Shown here piece after piece: positions 56,386 to 64,000 of a DNA stretch of 64,000 nucleotides. Under the pieces are notes generated by a model. The model ran no database searches, had not been told where the DNA came from, and saw only the letters and a list, made by a program, of their open reading frames with translations. The stretch's first letter is position 1. Each line of letters opens with the position of its first letter. Made by a program: the position numbers and the translations under genes. Source of the stretch: Sutcliffiella horikoshii (lineage in GTDB: Bacteria; Bacillota; Bacilli; Bacillales; Bacillaceae_I); contig NZ_VTEV01000003.1 in assembly GCF_008180725.1 (NCBI RefSeq), forward strand, positions 425,841 to 489,840. The letters run 5' to 3'.

Positions 56386-56820
56386 TCAAATTTTGTTGAT
56401 TTTGTTTTTCTGTTTTCTCTCATTCCATTTGTCAACAAGCTCCATTGCTACATTGGACCACTGAACTACTTGCGACACCTTATCTTGGTTTTGATCTAGT
56501 TGTTGTGCAACATTATTAGATAAACGTGAAACGGAATGATTAAATCCTTGAATGGAAGTTCCAACATCCTTTACAGCAGTTACAACCGTATTAAGTTGTT
56601 GCGACTTGTCTTGAATGTCGTCCATTAATACATTGGTTTTATGTAATATCTGCTCAGTCTCGGATGTAATCCCTTGCATCTGTTTTTCAATTCCACCTAA
56701 TGTACCGGCAACTTGATTTAAAGTGCCTTGCACGGAAAGAAGTGTTTTTGAAACAAAAATAACCAATATTAAAAAAGCAATAGCTACAATAATTGCGCTA
56801 ATGTAAAGCAACTCACTCAA
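56386..56820 (-). CDS. ytxG: YtxG, DUF948 stress protein
   Basis: 144 residues. One N-terminal membrane helix (about 4-24) and an amphipathic coiled-coil body with many hydroxyl and Gln residues (GIEKQMQGITSETEQILHK), typical of DUF948. TTG 56820 follows GGAGGTG. A good sigma-B promoter lies 39-63 bp upstream, matching its general-stress class in B. subtilis. Confidence 0.94.
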   Translation of the reverse strand: MSELLYISAIIVAIAFLILVIFVSKTLLSVQGTLNQVAGTLGGIEKQMQGITSETEQILHKTNVLMDDIQDKSQQLNTVVTAVKDVGTSIQGFNHSVSRLSNNVAQQLDQNQDKVSQVVQWSNVAMELVDKWNERKQKNKINKI

Positions 56821-56858
56821 CGTGACACCTCCTGGCTGCTGACCTACATACTTACTAT

Positions 56859-56883
56859 TTACCCCACTTACTACAGTTTAAAC
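56859..56883 (-). promoter_or_regulatory. Sigma-B promoter of ytxGH
   Basis: On the minus strand GTTTAA (56883-56878), a 13-bp spacer and GGGTAA (56864-56859) match the sigma-B consensus GTTTAA-N12-14-GGGTAT at eleven of twelve bases. Confidence 0.85.
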
Positions 56884-56992
56884 ATTCTATACTCTGTTTT
56901 ATTCTAGGACAAAAGGAAAATCCCTTCAAAAATTTAAAGAAAAATAAAAAAATATTACTAATATTTTTAGACAAAAAATTCAACAAAATACG

Positions 56993-57006
56993 CGTAATCG
57001 GTTACA
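56993..57006. promoter_or_regulatory. Candidate cre site at the ampS promoter
   Basis: CGTAATCGGTTACA matches the cre consensus with only position 1 off. It overlaps a possible -10 element (TACAAT, 57003-57008), placed for repression of ampS. Confidence 0.4.
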
Positions 57007-57046
57007 ATAGTGATGTTACATAACCATTTTCTTAGGGGGCAATACA

Positions 57047-58162
57047 ATGAAGGATCCTCGGATTCAAACACTTGCAAAAAACTTAATTAACTATTCTGTT
57101 CGTCTTCAAAAAGGCGAAAAGGTATTAATCGAAAACTTTGGACTGCAAAGAGAACTTGTTGTCGCACTTGTTGATGAAGCATATAAAGCTGGCGGATATC
57201 CATTCGTATCATTAAAAGATGTTCAGGTAGACCGCGCCCTATTAATGGGAGCCCAAGAAGAACAATATAGCATGAAAGCAGATTTTGAAGCAAATGTCAT
57301 GAAAAATATGGATGCTTATATCGGGCTTCGTTCTGGCGACAACATCGCAGAATTGTCTGATGTTCCTGATGACAAACAAAAAATCCAAGGCAGTACGGTA
57401 GGAAAGAAAGTGCACCGTGACATCCGTGTTCCTAAAACAAAATGGGTCGTTCTTCGTTATCCAAATGCCAGTATGGCGCAGCTTGCAAAAATGAGTACAG
57501 AAGGTTTTGAGAACTTCTATTTCGATGTATGTAATCTTGATTATGGAAAAATGAGCAATGCGATGGATGCTCTTGTTGAATTAATGAATAAAACAGACAA
57601 GGTACGAATTACCGGAGAAGGTACAGATCTTACATTCTCTATTAAAGATATTCCTGCAATTAAATGCGCAGGTGAAATGAATATTCCAGACGGTGAAGTA
57701 TATACAGCTCCTGTAAAGGATTCTGTTAACGGTACGATTACGTATAATACACCATCTCCATACCAAGGCTTCACATATGAAAATGTGAAATTGACTTTCC
57801 GCGACGGAAAAATTGTGGAAGCAACAGCCAATGATTCCGACCGTATCAATAAAATCTTTGATACAGATGAAGGTGCACGTTTCATTGGTGAATTTGCTAT
57901 CGGTGTGAACCCTTATATCCAACATCCGATGCAAGATATCCTGTTTGACGAAAAAATCGATGGAAGCTTCCATTTCACTCCTGGTCAGGCATATGAAGAT
58001 GCTTGGAACGGCAATAATTCCGATATTCATTGGGATATGGTAATGATCCAACGTCCTGAATATGGCGGAGGAGAAATCTACTTTGATGATGTTCTGATCA
58101 GAAAAGATGGAAAGTTTGTTGTTTCGGAACTTGAGGGATTGAATCCGGAGAACTTGAAGTAA
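57047..58162 (+). CDS. ampS: Aminopeptidase, M29 family
   Basis: 371 residues, a cytoplasmic leucyl-type aminopeptidase. The M29 signature elements are present: GEMNIPDGEVYTAP (metal-binding Glu residues), GEFAIGVNP, and HWDMVMIQRPEYGGGEIYFD at the C-terminus. It releases N-terminal residues from peptides with two metal ions. ATG 57047 follows TAGGGGG. Monocistronic, ends in a hairpin. Confidence 0.95.
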   Translation: MKDPRIQTLAKNLINYSVRLQKGEKVLIENFGLQRELVVALVDEAYKAGGYPFVSLKDVQVDRALLMGAQEEQYSMKADFEANVMKNMDAYIGLRSGDNIAELSDVPDDKQKIQGSTVGKKVHRDIRVPKTKWVVLRYPNASMAQLAKMSTEGFENFYFDVCNLDYGKMSNAMDALVELMNKTDKVRITGEGTDLTFSIKDIPAIKCAGEMNIPDGEVYTAPVKDSVNGTITYNTPSPYQGFTYENVKLTFRDGKIVEATANDSDRINKIFDTDEGARFIGEFAIGVNPYIQHPMQDILFDEKIDGSFHFTPGQAYEDAWNGNNSDIHWDMVMIQRPEYGGGEIYFDDVLIRKDGKFVVSELEGLNPENLK

Positions 58163-58168
58163 GGTTTG

Positions 58169-58203
58169 AACCATCCGCAAAGGAATTGCGGGTGGTTTTT
58201 TAT
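58169..58203 (+). terminator. Terminator of ampS
   Basis: AACCATCCGC, a nine-base loop, GCGGGTGGTT and TTTTATT. Confidence 0.88.
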
Positions 58204-58243
58204 TATTGCTTTAGACTTCTTTAATGATTTGCACCCTTGTCAA

Positions 58244-58386
58244 GACCTCTCTCTATCCATTTTCACGCTACTGAAGTCTTTATACCTCTTCTCACGACCT
58301 CTCTCTATCCATTTTCACGCCACTGAAGTCTTCATACCTCTTCTCACGACCTCTCTCTTCCCATTTTTACGCTACAAAGGTCTTCA
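58244..58386. repeat. Tandem array C2, exact 52-bp units
   Basis: GACCTCTCTC recurs at 58244, 58296 and 58348, steps of exactly 52 bp. The word CCATTTTCACGC...GAAGTCTTCATA is shared with array C1 20 kb away, though the GTCTTCAT/ATGAAGAC hairpin is only half kept. It sits between the ampS and murC terminators. Confidence 0.88.
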
Positions 58387-58400
58387 TTCAATTCGACAAA

Positions 58401-58449
58401 ATAAAAACCGGCTTCCCCTCTACCTGAATGAAAGCCGGTTCTTATTTTC
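58401..58449 (-). terminator. Terminator of murC
   Basis: AAGAACCGGCTTTCATTC and GGGGAAGCCGGTTTTT, followed by ATTTT on the minus strand. Confidence 0.85.
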
Positions 58450-58453
58450 ATTT

Positions 58454-59764
58454 TTATTCTACTTCATGCTGAAGTGACTTCTCATATGCTTCTTGGAATT
58501 TGGTAACATCACCGGCTCCCATGAAAATAATGACGCTATTTTCATGCTTTGCCAACAATTCTGTTCCTTCTTCTGTCAGAATTTCTGCACGATCTATTTT
58601 CTCCAACAGATCATTAATCGTAAGCTTTCCTTGATTTTCGCGGGCAGAACCGAAAATATCACATAGATATACATGATCAGCTCCGCTTAGACTTTCCGCA
58701 AATTCATTCAAGAATGTTTGAGTTCTTGTAAAAGTATGTGGTTGGAATACGGCAATCACATCGCGATCAGGATATTTTTGGTTGGCTGCATCAATTGTCG
58801 CACGGATCTCAGTTGGATGATGGGCATAATCATCAATCAACACTTGAGAGCCTATTACTTTCTCTGAAAATCTTCGTTTAACTCCTTCAAAAGTCAGCAA
58901 CTGGCTTTGAATCACATCGACAGGAATTTCCTCGTAGTGACATAACGCAATTACAGCCAAAGAGTTCATAATGTTGTGGTCACCATACCCATTTATTTTA
59001 AATGTAGCATAATGGTTATTACGTACATATACATCAAATGTGGTACCTTCTGTTGATTTTTCCACATGACGTGCTTGGAAATCATTCTCTTCCCCGAAAC
59101 CATAGTAGATTACTGGAACTTTTGCTTGGATTTTTTGCAGGTACTCGTCATCTCCACATGCAATGATCCCCTTCTTCACTTGCATTGCCATCTCTTGGAA
59201 GGCAGAAAACACATCATCAATACTGCCAAAATAATCAGGATGGTCAAAATCGATATTTGTCATGATCGTGTAATCAGGAAAATAGGATAAGAAATGTCTT
59301 TTGTACTCACATGCTTCAAATACAAAATATTCACTACCCTCTACTCCACGCCCTGTGCCATCTCCAATAAGGTAAGATGTAGGCTTCGCCCCTTGAATGA
59401 CATGAGAAAGCAATCCTGTTGTAGACGTCTTTCCGTGCGCTCCCGTTACGGCGATACTGGTGTATTTCTCCATAAATTGGCCCAGGAATTGCGGATAGCG
59501 TATAACTGGGATATTTAGTTCTTTTGCCGCTTCTATCTCCTCATGTGTGTCAGGAAATGCATTACCGGCAATAACCGTCATATCTTCCGTAATATTGTCC
59601 TTGTCAAAAGGGAGGATGGTAATCCCTTTTTCTTCAAGGCCTTTTTGCGTAAAGAACCTCTTTTCAATATCCGACCCTTGTACTTGAAAATGCATATCGT
59701 CCAATATACCGGCAAGGGCACTCATTCCTGATCCTTTAATACCAACAAAATGATAAATGGTCAT
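58454..59764 (-). CDS. murC: UDP-N-acetylmuramate-L-alanine ligase
   Basis: 436 residues. Adds L-Ala to UDP-MurNAc, the first peptide step of peptidoglycan. [16 protein letters not shown] binds [20 protein letters not shown] is the ATP P-loop, [13 protein letters not shown] and FQPHTFTRT are the Mur-ligase motifs. ATG 59764 follows GGAGG. The 313-bp spacer upstream (to 60077) is AT-rich and holds only a 28-codon frame that I do not support as a gene. Confidence 0.98.
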   Translation of the reverse strand: MTIYHFVGIKGSGMSALAGILDDMHFQVQGSDIEKRFFTQKGLEEKGITILPFDKDNITEDMTVIAGNAFPDTHEEIEAAKELNIPVIRYPQFLGQFMEKYTSIAVTGAHGKTSTTGLLSHVIQGAKPTSYLIGDGTGRGVEGSEYFVFEACEYKRHFLSYFPDYTIMTNIDFDHPDYFGSIDDVFSAFQEMAMQVKKGIIACGDDEYLQKIQAKVPVIYYGFGEENDFQARHVEKSTEGTTFDVYVRNNHYATFKINGYGDHNIMNSLAVIALCHYEEIPVDVIQSQLLTFEGVKRRFSEKVIGSQVLIDDYAHHPTEIRATIDAANQKYPDRDVIAVFQPHTFTRTQTFLNEFAESLSGADHVYLCDIFGSARENQGKLTINDLLEKIDRAEILTEEGTELLAKHENSVIIFMGAGDVTKFQEAYEKSLQHEVE

Positions 59765-60077
59765 GAAAAAACCTCCAACATTTATCTATATATAATTCGC
59801 TTATTCATGCAAACGAACTGAATAATAGTTTTTATTTTTTTACCAAACGTAGTTTTCTCCGCATAGATAATCCATTATATGATTAGCGTCTAAAAATGCT
59901 AATTCCCTTATGTTTAGGGATTAAAACCATATGTAGAAAAGACTTTTCTTAACAACGACCTATTATAGCACTAATTCAATAATTCCTCTACCGTACTCTT
60001 ATGTATCGGACCATCACAGGAAAAACTGATAGACCTTCTTCCTAACAGTTTCTCCATATCCCACGCATTGGTATACT

Positions 60078-61163
60078 CTAATCCACTTTTTCCAGTCGTT
60101 CATTGAAGCGGTATTTTCGTCCCGCCTTTGCTTGTGGTTCCCCGTTTAACACAACATTATCTCCAGTAAAACCAATATGAATCTTCAGCAAGCTTCCTCC
60201 CACACCATAAATATCAACCGGCACGTTCTGCTCTTCGAATTCTCTGATGCGTTGCTCACTGAATCCACCGCTTACGACAATCTTCACATGTTGGAATCCT
60301 TCTTTATCCAATGCTTCACGCAGTGCGAAAACAAGTGGAGCATTTACCCCACGTGGGTCAAAGGTTCCCAGTACATCTTGATGGCGAATGAAATGCTGAT
60401 CGATCATGGTTCTCGATGTATCGACGCGGACTCCCTTTAACTTATCACCGAATTCTCTTGCCACTCGCAATGCATCTGTTATGACATCGTTGTTGTAGTC
60501 TACCAACACCAACAAGTCATCCTCAGGGAATTTCGCATGGTAAGCTTTAGAAGCCTCTACAACATCCCCATTAAATAGCTGGATGAGGGCATGCGGCATC
60601 GTGCCCATCCCTTTTTTCCCCCACCATTCATTCATCGCATGGGTTGCTTGGGCCGTGGAGCCTCCAATATGCGCTGCATATCCGTCTCCCGCTTGTTGGG
60701 TATAATGATCATCACGATCTCCCATAAATATGACTGGTTTTTGTCCTGCAGCTTTCACTACATTATAAACATTCGTAGACACCGACGTTCTTCTGGCCAG
60801 AATACCATCAATTACTCCTTCTAAGAATCCAAAATTCTGATAAGGGCCCGTAATGGTTAAAACTGTTTCAAACGGAGCAATTTTGTCTCCATCTTTTAAG
60901 GAATAAATCTCCAGTGATTCCGGGTCATCAGCGAAAGTCTTAATTAATGCAATCACTTCGTCTGTTCCACACAAAACCGCATGATCTTTTTGGAAAAATT
61001 GCATCGTCACAATGTTATCTGGTTTAAACTCTTTAACAATTTCTCGTGTTTTCAAAAAATATACAGCTGAAAACCATCCTTCTTTTACACGCTCATCAAA
61101 TTTAAACGTGCGATTGGTCAGCCTTTTAATTTTACCTTGCAGCTTCAACTCAATTTCTTTCAT
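60078..61163 (-). CDS. Nicotinate phosphoribosyltransferase-like protein
   Basis: 361 residues of the type II phosphoribosyltransferase fold. Such enzymes make NaMN from nicotinate and PRPP. Family features: GYAAHIGGSTAQATHAMNE, DTSRTMIDQHFIRHQ and VSGGFSEQRIREFEEQNVPVDIYGVG. It is shorter than E. coli PncB and close to the archaeal/Firmicute type. A strict nicotinate specificity is likely but not shown by sequence. ATG 61163 follows AAGGAGCT-like site; monocistronic. Confidence 0.9.
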   Translation of the reverse strand: MKEIELKLQGKIKRLTNRTFKFDERVKEGWFSAVYFLKTREIVKEFKPDNIVTMQFFQKDHAVLCGTDEVIALIKTFADDPESLEIYSLKDGDKIAPFETVLTITGPYQNFGFLEGVIDGILARRTSVSTNVYNVVKAAGQKPVIFMGDRDDHYTQQAGDGYAAHIGGSTAQATHAMNEWWGKKGMGTMPHALIQLFNGDVVEASKAYHAKFPEDDLLVLVDYNNDVITDALRVAREFGDKLKGVRVDTSRTMIDQHFIRHQDVLGTFDPRGVNAPLVFALREALDKEGFQHVKIVVSGGFSEQRIREFEEQNVPVDIYGVGGSLLKIHIGFTGDNVVLNGEPQAKAGRKYRFNERLEKVD

Positions 61164-61292
61164 CCTCTTAAAAGCTCCTTAAGACCCTGTTTTTGGGTTA
61201 CTGTCTTGTCGGATAGACCGACTCCTATTGTTTACTAGTATTAATAATAATAGAAGATTGTATCCATTTACAACAACTTCAGTTAAGGAGCA

Positions 61293-63692
61293 TTAAAAGT
61301 CAGAATCTTGCATACTGACAAGCTCCTCTTCTGAAACAAGTACATCTCTTGGTTTACTACCCTTTGGACCCGATATAACACCTTGGTCCTCCATCATTTC
61401 CATCAATCGTGCAGCTCGGTTATAGCCGATACGGAACCTTCTTTGCAAACTGGAAGTGGATGCTCCATTTTGGTCAATTACATATTGGCAAGCTTCCAAA
61501 AAGAGCTCATCTTCCTCTTGTATGGTGCTCTCTTTTAGTAATTCGCTCTGCTCAAACAAATAATTAGGCTTTTGCTCCTTACGAACATGGTCAACAGCTC
61601 TCTCTATCTCTTCATCTGATACAAAGTTACCTTGTACCCTGATTGGTTTAGGAGCACCATTTTCAAGCAACAGCATATCCCCACGCCCAAGAAGGCGTTC
61701 AGCTCCACCAATATCAATGATGGTTCTGGAATCGACTTGGGATGAAACAGAGAAGGCAATTCGTGTTGGAATATTTGCCTTGATAAGACCTGTAATAACA
61801 TCTACAGACGGACGTTGTGTGGCAATCAATAAATGCATCCCGCAAGCACGTGCTTTTTGGGCAATCCGACAGATTGCCTCTTCTACGTCGCTTGGAGCAA
61901 CCATCATCAGGTCAGCCAATTCATCAATGATGATGACCATATATGGCAAGGTTTCTTGGTTATGCTTTTTCGCAGTTTCATTGTACTTTCCAATATCTCT
62001 TACGCCTGCATGAACAAACAACTCATAACGGCGTTCCATCTCTTCGACTGCCCATTTCAACGCAGCTGTTGCTGCTTTAACATCTGTGATAACCGGGCTT
62101 ACAAGATGAGGAATGTGGTTGTATGGTGTAAGTTCTACCATTTTGGGATCTATCAATAAAAGTTTCACTTCGTCCGGAGTACTTTTATATAACAAACTCA
62201 TAATGATAGAGTTTACACAGACGCTTTTTCCAGATCCCGTTGCACCGGCAATCAATCCGTGAGGCATTTTCTGCAAATCCAATACGACAGGTTGACCTGA
62301 AATATCCAACCCTAAAGCTACAGTCAATGGAGAATTATTCTGGATAAAAGATGGGTGTCGAATAATTTCTCGGATAAATACGGGCTTACTTACACGATTA
62401 GGAACTTCAATTCCAATCGTGTTTTTCCCTGGTATTGGTGCCTCCATCCGAATATCACGCGCAGACAAGCTTAGTTTAATGTCGTCACTTAAATTAGTAA
62501 TTTTGTTTACCTTTACACCAGGTTCTGGTTGTACTTCAAACTGAGTAACAGATGGCCCTTGTGTTGCTTTTACTACTTTGGCACCTACCCTGAAATGATG
62601 TAAGGTTTCGTCTAGTAATTGTTTTTGCGCTTCTACCCAATCTTGGTCACCTTGCGAATGCTGTGGTGGGATGGCTAGCATTGTTATAGGTGGCTTTCTG
62701 TAAAATGGTTGGGATACTTCTGCTTTAGCCAACATCTGTTGTTTTTTCTCCAAAGAACGTTTATCCTGCTTAAGCATAATTACATTAAAAGGAATGTTCT
62801 GTTTAGAAGATGACTCTTTTTTACGAGTTACTTCTGGTTTTGAATGTTCTACCCTTTCCTCTTTAGGCTCGCTATATTGCATAGTTGCAGCTGATTCCTG
62901 TTGAGAAATAGAAACATCTTCATTTACTTCATCCATATCTTCTATTACTTCAATATCTTCTATAACTTCAATTGATTGATCTATATCAGCTTCAAAGTGT
63001 TCTTCGCTGACAGCTCTATCTATCATTGAAGTGATCGGATTCTCCCTTTCCCAGCTATCCTCTGAGGTATCCTTCTCTTCTATTAACTCTTCACTAAAAG
63101 CTTGTACCTTTGATTTGTCTCTATCTGTCATTTCTTCAAAGTTTACACTAGCGTAGCTTTCAAGTGGGTTCCATTGGGTTGCCTCATTAGAGATTGGTTT
63201 TGGTTCTTTACTGTACAGCTCAATCTCAGGGATAAATTCTTCTTTCTTTTCCGTAAGTGGACGAGGTTTATATCCATAAATAGGGGACACCACCTCTGTT
63301 GGATGGAAGGGTTGTTTATTTTTATTTGTTACTTTTTCGAATGCTCTTGGTGTACTTTTTTTCTTTGTTGTTTCTTTGGGTTTTACTGGCTCTTCTGTCG
63401 CTTTTTCTTGTTTCACTTTTATTGATTTTGGCTTGTTTTGTTCTGCTGATTTAGGTTTATTAGGATGATTAGCTTTAGCTTGTTGTCTTCTTTCCTGTCT
63501 TGGCTGCTGTTCTTTTTTTCCTTCATCCGGAATAAGAGGAAAGCGAAATTTACCTGTAGGATATTGATAAGTCACTTTTGCTGTAGGTTGTTTTTGCTTA
63601 TTTTCCGGTTTCTTAGCGTAATCTTGCTCAATGGTCCTTTCTTCCTCATCACTTAGCTGAGCAAACAGCTTTTTAAACCAGTTCACATTCAT
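61293..63692 (-). CDS. sftA: SftA, FtsK/SpoIIIE-type DNA translocase
   Basis: About 799 residues. A soluble septum-associated DNA translocase that clears DNA from the closing septum. No membrane helices: the N-terminal ~320 residues are low-complexity and Lys/Glu/Pro-rich. Motor: [13 protein letters not shown] (Walker A), [22 protein letters not shown] (Walker B), [17 protein letters not shown]. The C-terminal ~65 residues form the DNA-orienting gamma domain ([19 protein letters not shown]). B. subtilis SftA is longer, mainly in the linker. I prefer ATG 63692 ([10 protein letters not shown]); the longer frame overlaps the ytpR terminator. Confidence 0.95.
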   Translation of the reverse strand: MNVNWFKKLFAQLSDEEERTIEQDYAKKPENKQKQPTAKVTYQYPTGKFRFPLIPDEGKKEQQPRQERRQQAKANHPNKPKSAEQNKPKSIKVKQEKATEEPVKPKETTKKKSTPRAFEKVTNKNKQPFHPTEVVSPIYGYKPRPLTEKKEEFIPEIELYSKEPKPISNEATQWNPLESYASVNFEEMTDRDKSKVQAFSEELIEEKDTSEDSWERENPITSMIDRAVSEEHFEADIDQSIEVIEDIEVIEDMDEVNEDVSISQQESAATMQYSEPKEERVEHSKPEVTRKKESSSKQNIPFNVIMLKQDKRSLEKKQQMLAKAEVSQPFYRKPPITMLAIPPQHSQGDQDWVEAQKQLLDETLHHFRVGAKVVKATQGPSVTQFEVQPEPGVKVNKITNLSDDIKLSLSARDIRMEAPIPGKNTIGIEVPNRVSKPVFIREIIRHPSFIQNNSPLTVALGLDISGQPVVLDLQKMPHGLIAGATGSGKSVCVNSIIMSLLYKSTPDEVKLLLIDPKMVELTPYNHIPHLVSPVITDVKAATAALKWAVEEMERRYELFVHAGVRDIGKYNETAKKHNQETLPYMVIIIDELADLMMVAPSDVEEAICRIAQKARACGMHLLIATQRPSVDVITGLIKANIPTRIAFSVSSQVDSRTIIDIGGAERLLGRGDMLLLENGAPKPIRVQGNFVSDEEIERAVDHVRKEQKPNYLFEQSELLKESTIQEEDELFLEACQYVIDQNGASTSSLQRRFRIGYNRAARLMEMMEDQGVISGPKGSKPRDVLVSEEELVSMQDSDF

Positions 63693-63744
63693 CACACTCT
63701 TTCTTTGTTGTTCGTAACCTGTTCTCTTATCAGGTTCAGTAGGC

Positions 63745-63775
63745 AAAAAACCACTAGAGAACATCTAGTGGTGAA
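63745..63775 (-). terminator. Terminator of ytpR
   Basis: CCACTAGATGTTCTCTAGTGG stem-loop with six T on the minus strand, between ytpR and sftA. Confidence 0.85.
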
Positions 63776-63794
63776 AAAGAAAGTCATCTCGAAA

Positions 63795-64000
63795 TTAACC
63801 TGAAAACGGTTGGCCCGCCTCATATTTCTCGGTTTCTAAAACAAGGATACCTTTTTCTGCCGGTGCATTTGGAAGGTCTAGTTCTTTCGCAGAACAAATC
63901 ATCCCTGAGGATGCAACGCCTCGCAGTTCTGCATCTCTAATAACAAGTCCACTAGGCATGACTGCTCCAACCTTCGCAACTACGACATATTGTCCGTTAT
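63795..64000 (-). CDS. ytpR: YtpR-like tRNA-binding-domain protein (C-terminal part)
   Basis: The last 68 residues are present; the rest is beyond the right edge. The frame reads NGQYVVVAKVGAVMPSG, then RGVASSGMICSAKELDL, matching the EMAP/tRNA-binding (PheT N-terminal-like) domain of YtpR. The position next to sftA (ytpS/T) agrees. Its function in Bacillus is unknown. Confidence 0.88.
   Translation of the reverse strand, partial: NGQYVVVAKVGAVMPSGLVIRDAELRGVASSGMICSAKELDLPNAPAEKGILVLETEKYEAGQPFSG

Noticed and set aside
58166-58477. 103-codon plus-strand frame downstream of ampS
   Set aside because: It runs through the ampS terminator, array C2 and the murC terminator, and is explained by the repeats.
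59990-60077. 28-codon frame (MEKLLGRRSISFSCDG...) after the nicotinate phosphoribosyltransferase
   Set aside because: No ribosome site, very short, and no recognisable family; it could be a relic but the sequence does not show it.

Overview
The window is a stretch of chromosome from a spore-forming, low-GC Gram-positive rod of the family Bacillaceae. Gene order follows the Bacillus subtilis block nrnA-ytpI-ytoI-ytkL ... ackA-ytxK-tpx-ytfJ-ytfI-yteJ-sppA-nadF2-ytcJ-ytcI-sspA-thiI-nifZ-braB-ezrA-hisK-refZ-ytsP-dgcP-rpsD-tyrS-acsA-acuABC-motPS-ccpA-aroA-ytxJ/H/G-ampS-murC-sftA-ytpR. Spore genes (an alpha/beta SASP behind a sigma-G promoter, and ytfJ/gerW), a sigma-B promoter, CcpA, bacilliredoxin and a Na+-type MotPS stator all fit that family. 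The genus cannot be fixed from the sequence alone. No phage, plasmid, CRISPR, tRNA or rRNA gene was seen; the content is almost entirely core genome, and most genes lie on the minus strand.

Layout: 1-10 kb holds the start of nrnA, ytpI, a NERD-domain gene, ytoI, ytkL, an Xaa-Pro peptidase, ald, an SDR (ytkK), an NCS1 permease and small hypotheticals. 10-18 kb holds an EcsC-family gene, ackA, ytxK, tpx, ytfJI, yteJ-sppA and NAD kinase. 18-31 kb holds an amidohydrolase, an acyl-CoA synthetase, SASP, thiI-nifZ, braB, ezrA, hisK, refZ and ytsP. 32-44 kb holds a Met/Cys-type gamma-lyase, dgcP, rpsD with its leader, a GNAT, tyrS with a T-box, a class A PBP and an MFS transporter. 44-64 kb holds acsA/acuABC (acetate use and its control by acetylation), motPS-ccpA, aroA, a large FtsA-like protein, ytxJ/ytxHG, ampS, murC, a nicotinate phosphoribosyltransferase, sftA and the end of ytpR.

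The most unusual content is between the genes. Two kinds of repeat fill most long spacers. (i) Six short tandem arrays use four different words but have periods of 20-21 bp (about two helical turns) or exactly 52 bp (about five turns); each starts just past a terminator. (ii) Seven copies of a roughly 130-bp GC-richer element with GCTGTTGATT-like inverted ends lie in spacers, twice as head-to-head inverted pairs. Among proteins, the standout is a roughly 720-residue FtsA/PilM-type actin homologue with four to five tandem ~60-residue repeats resembling beta-grasp modules after the actin core. Several CcpA-site candidates (acsA/acuA, ald, gamma-lyase, braB, ampS, ackA) suggest carbon-catabolite control links many of the metabolic genes here.
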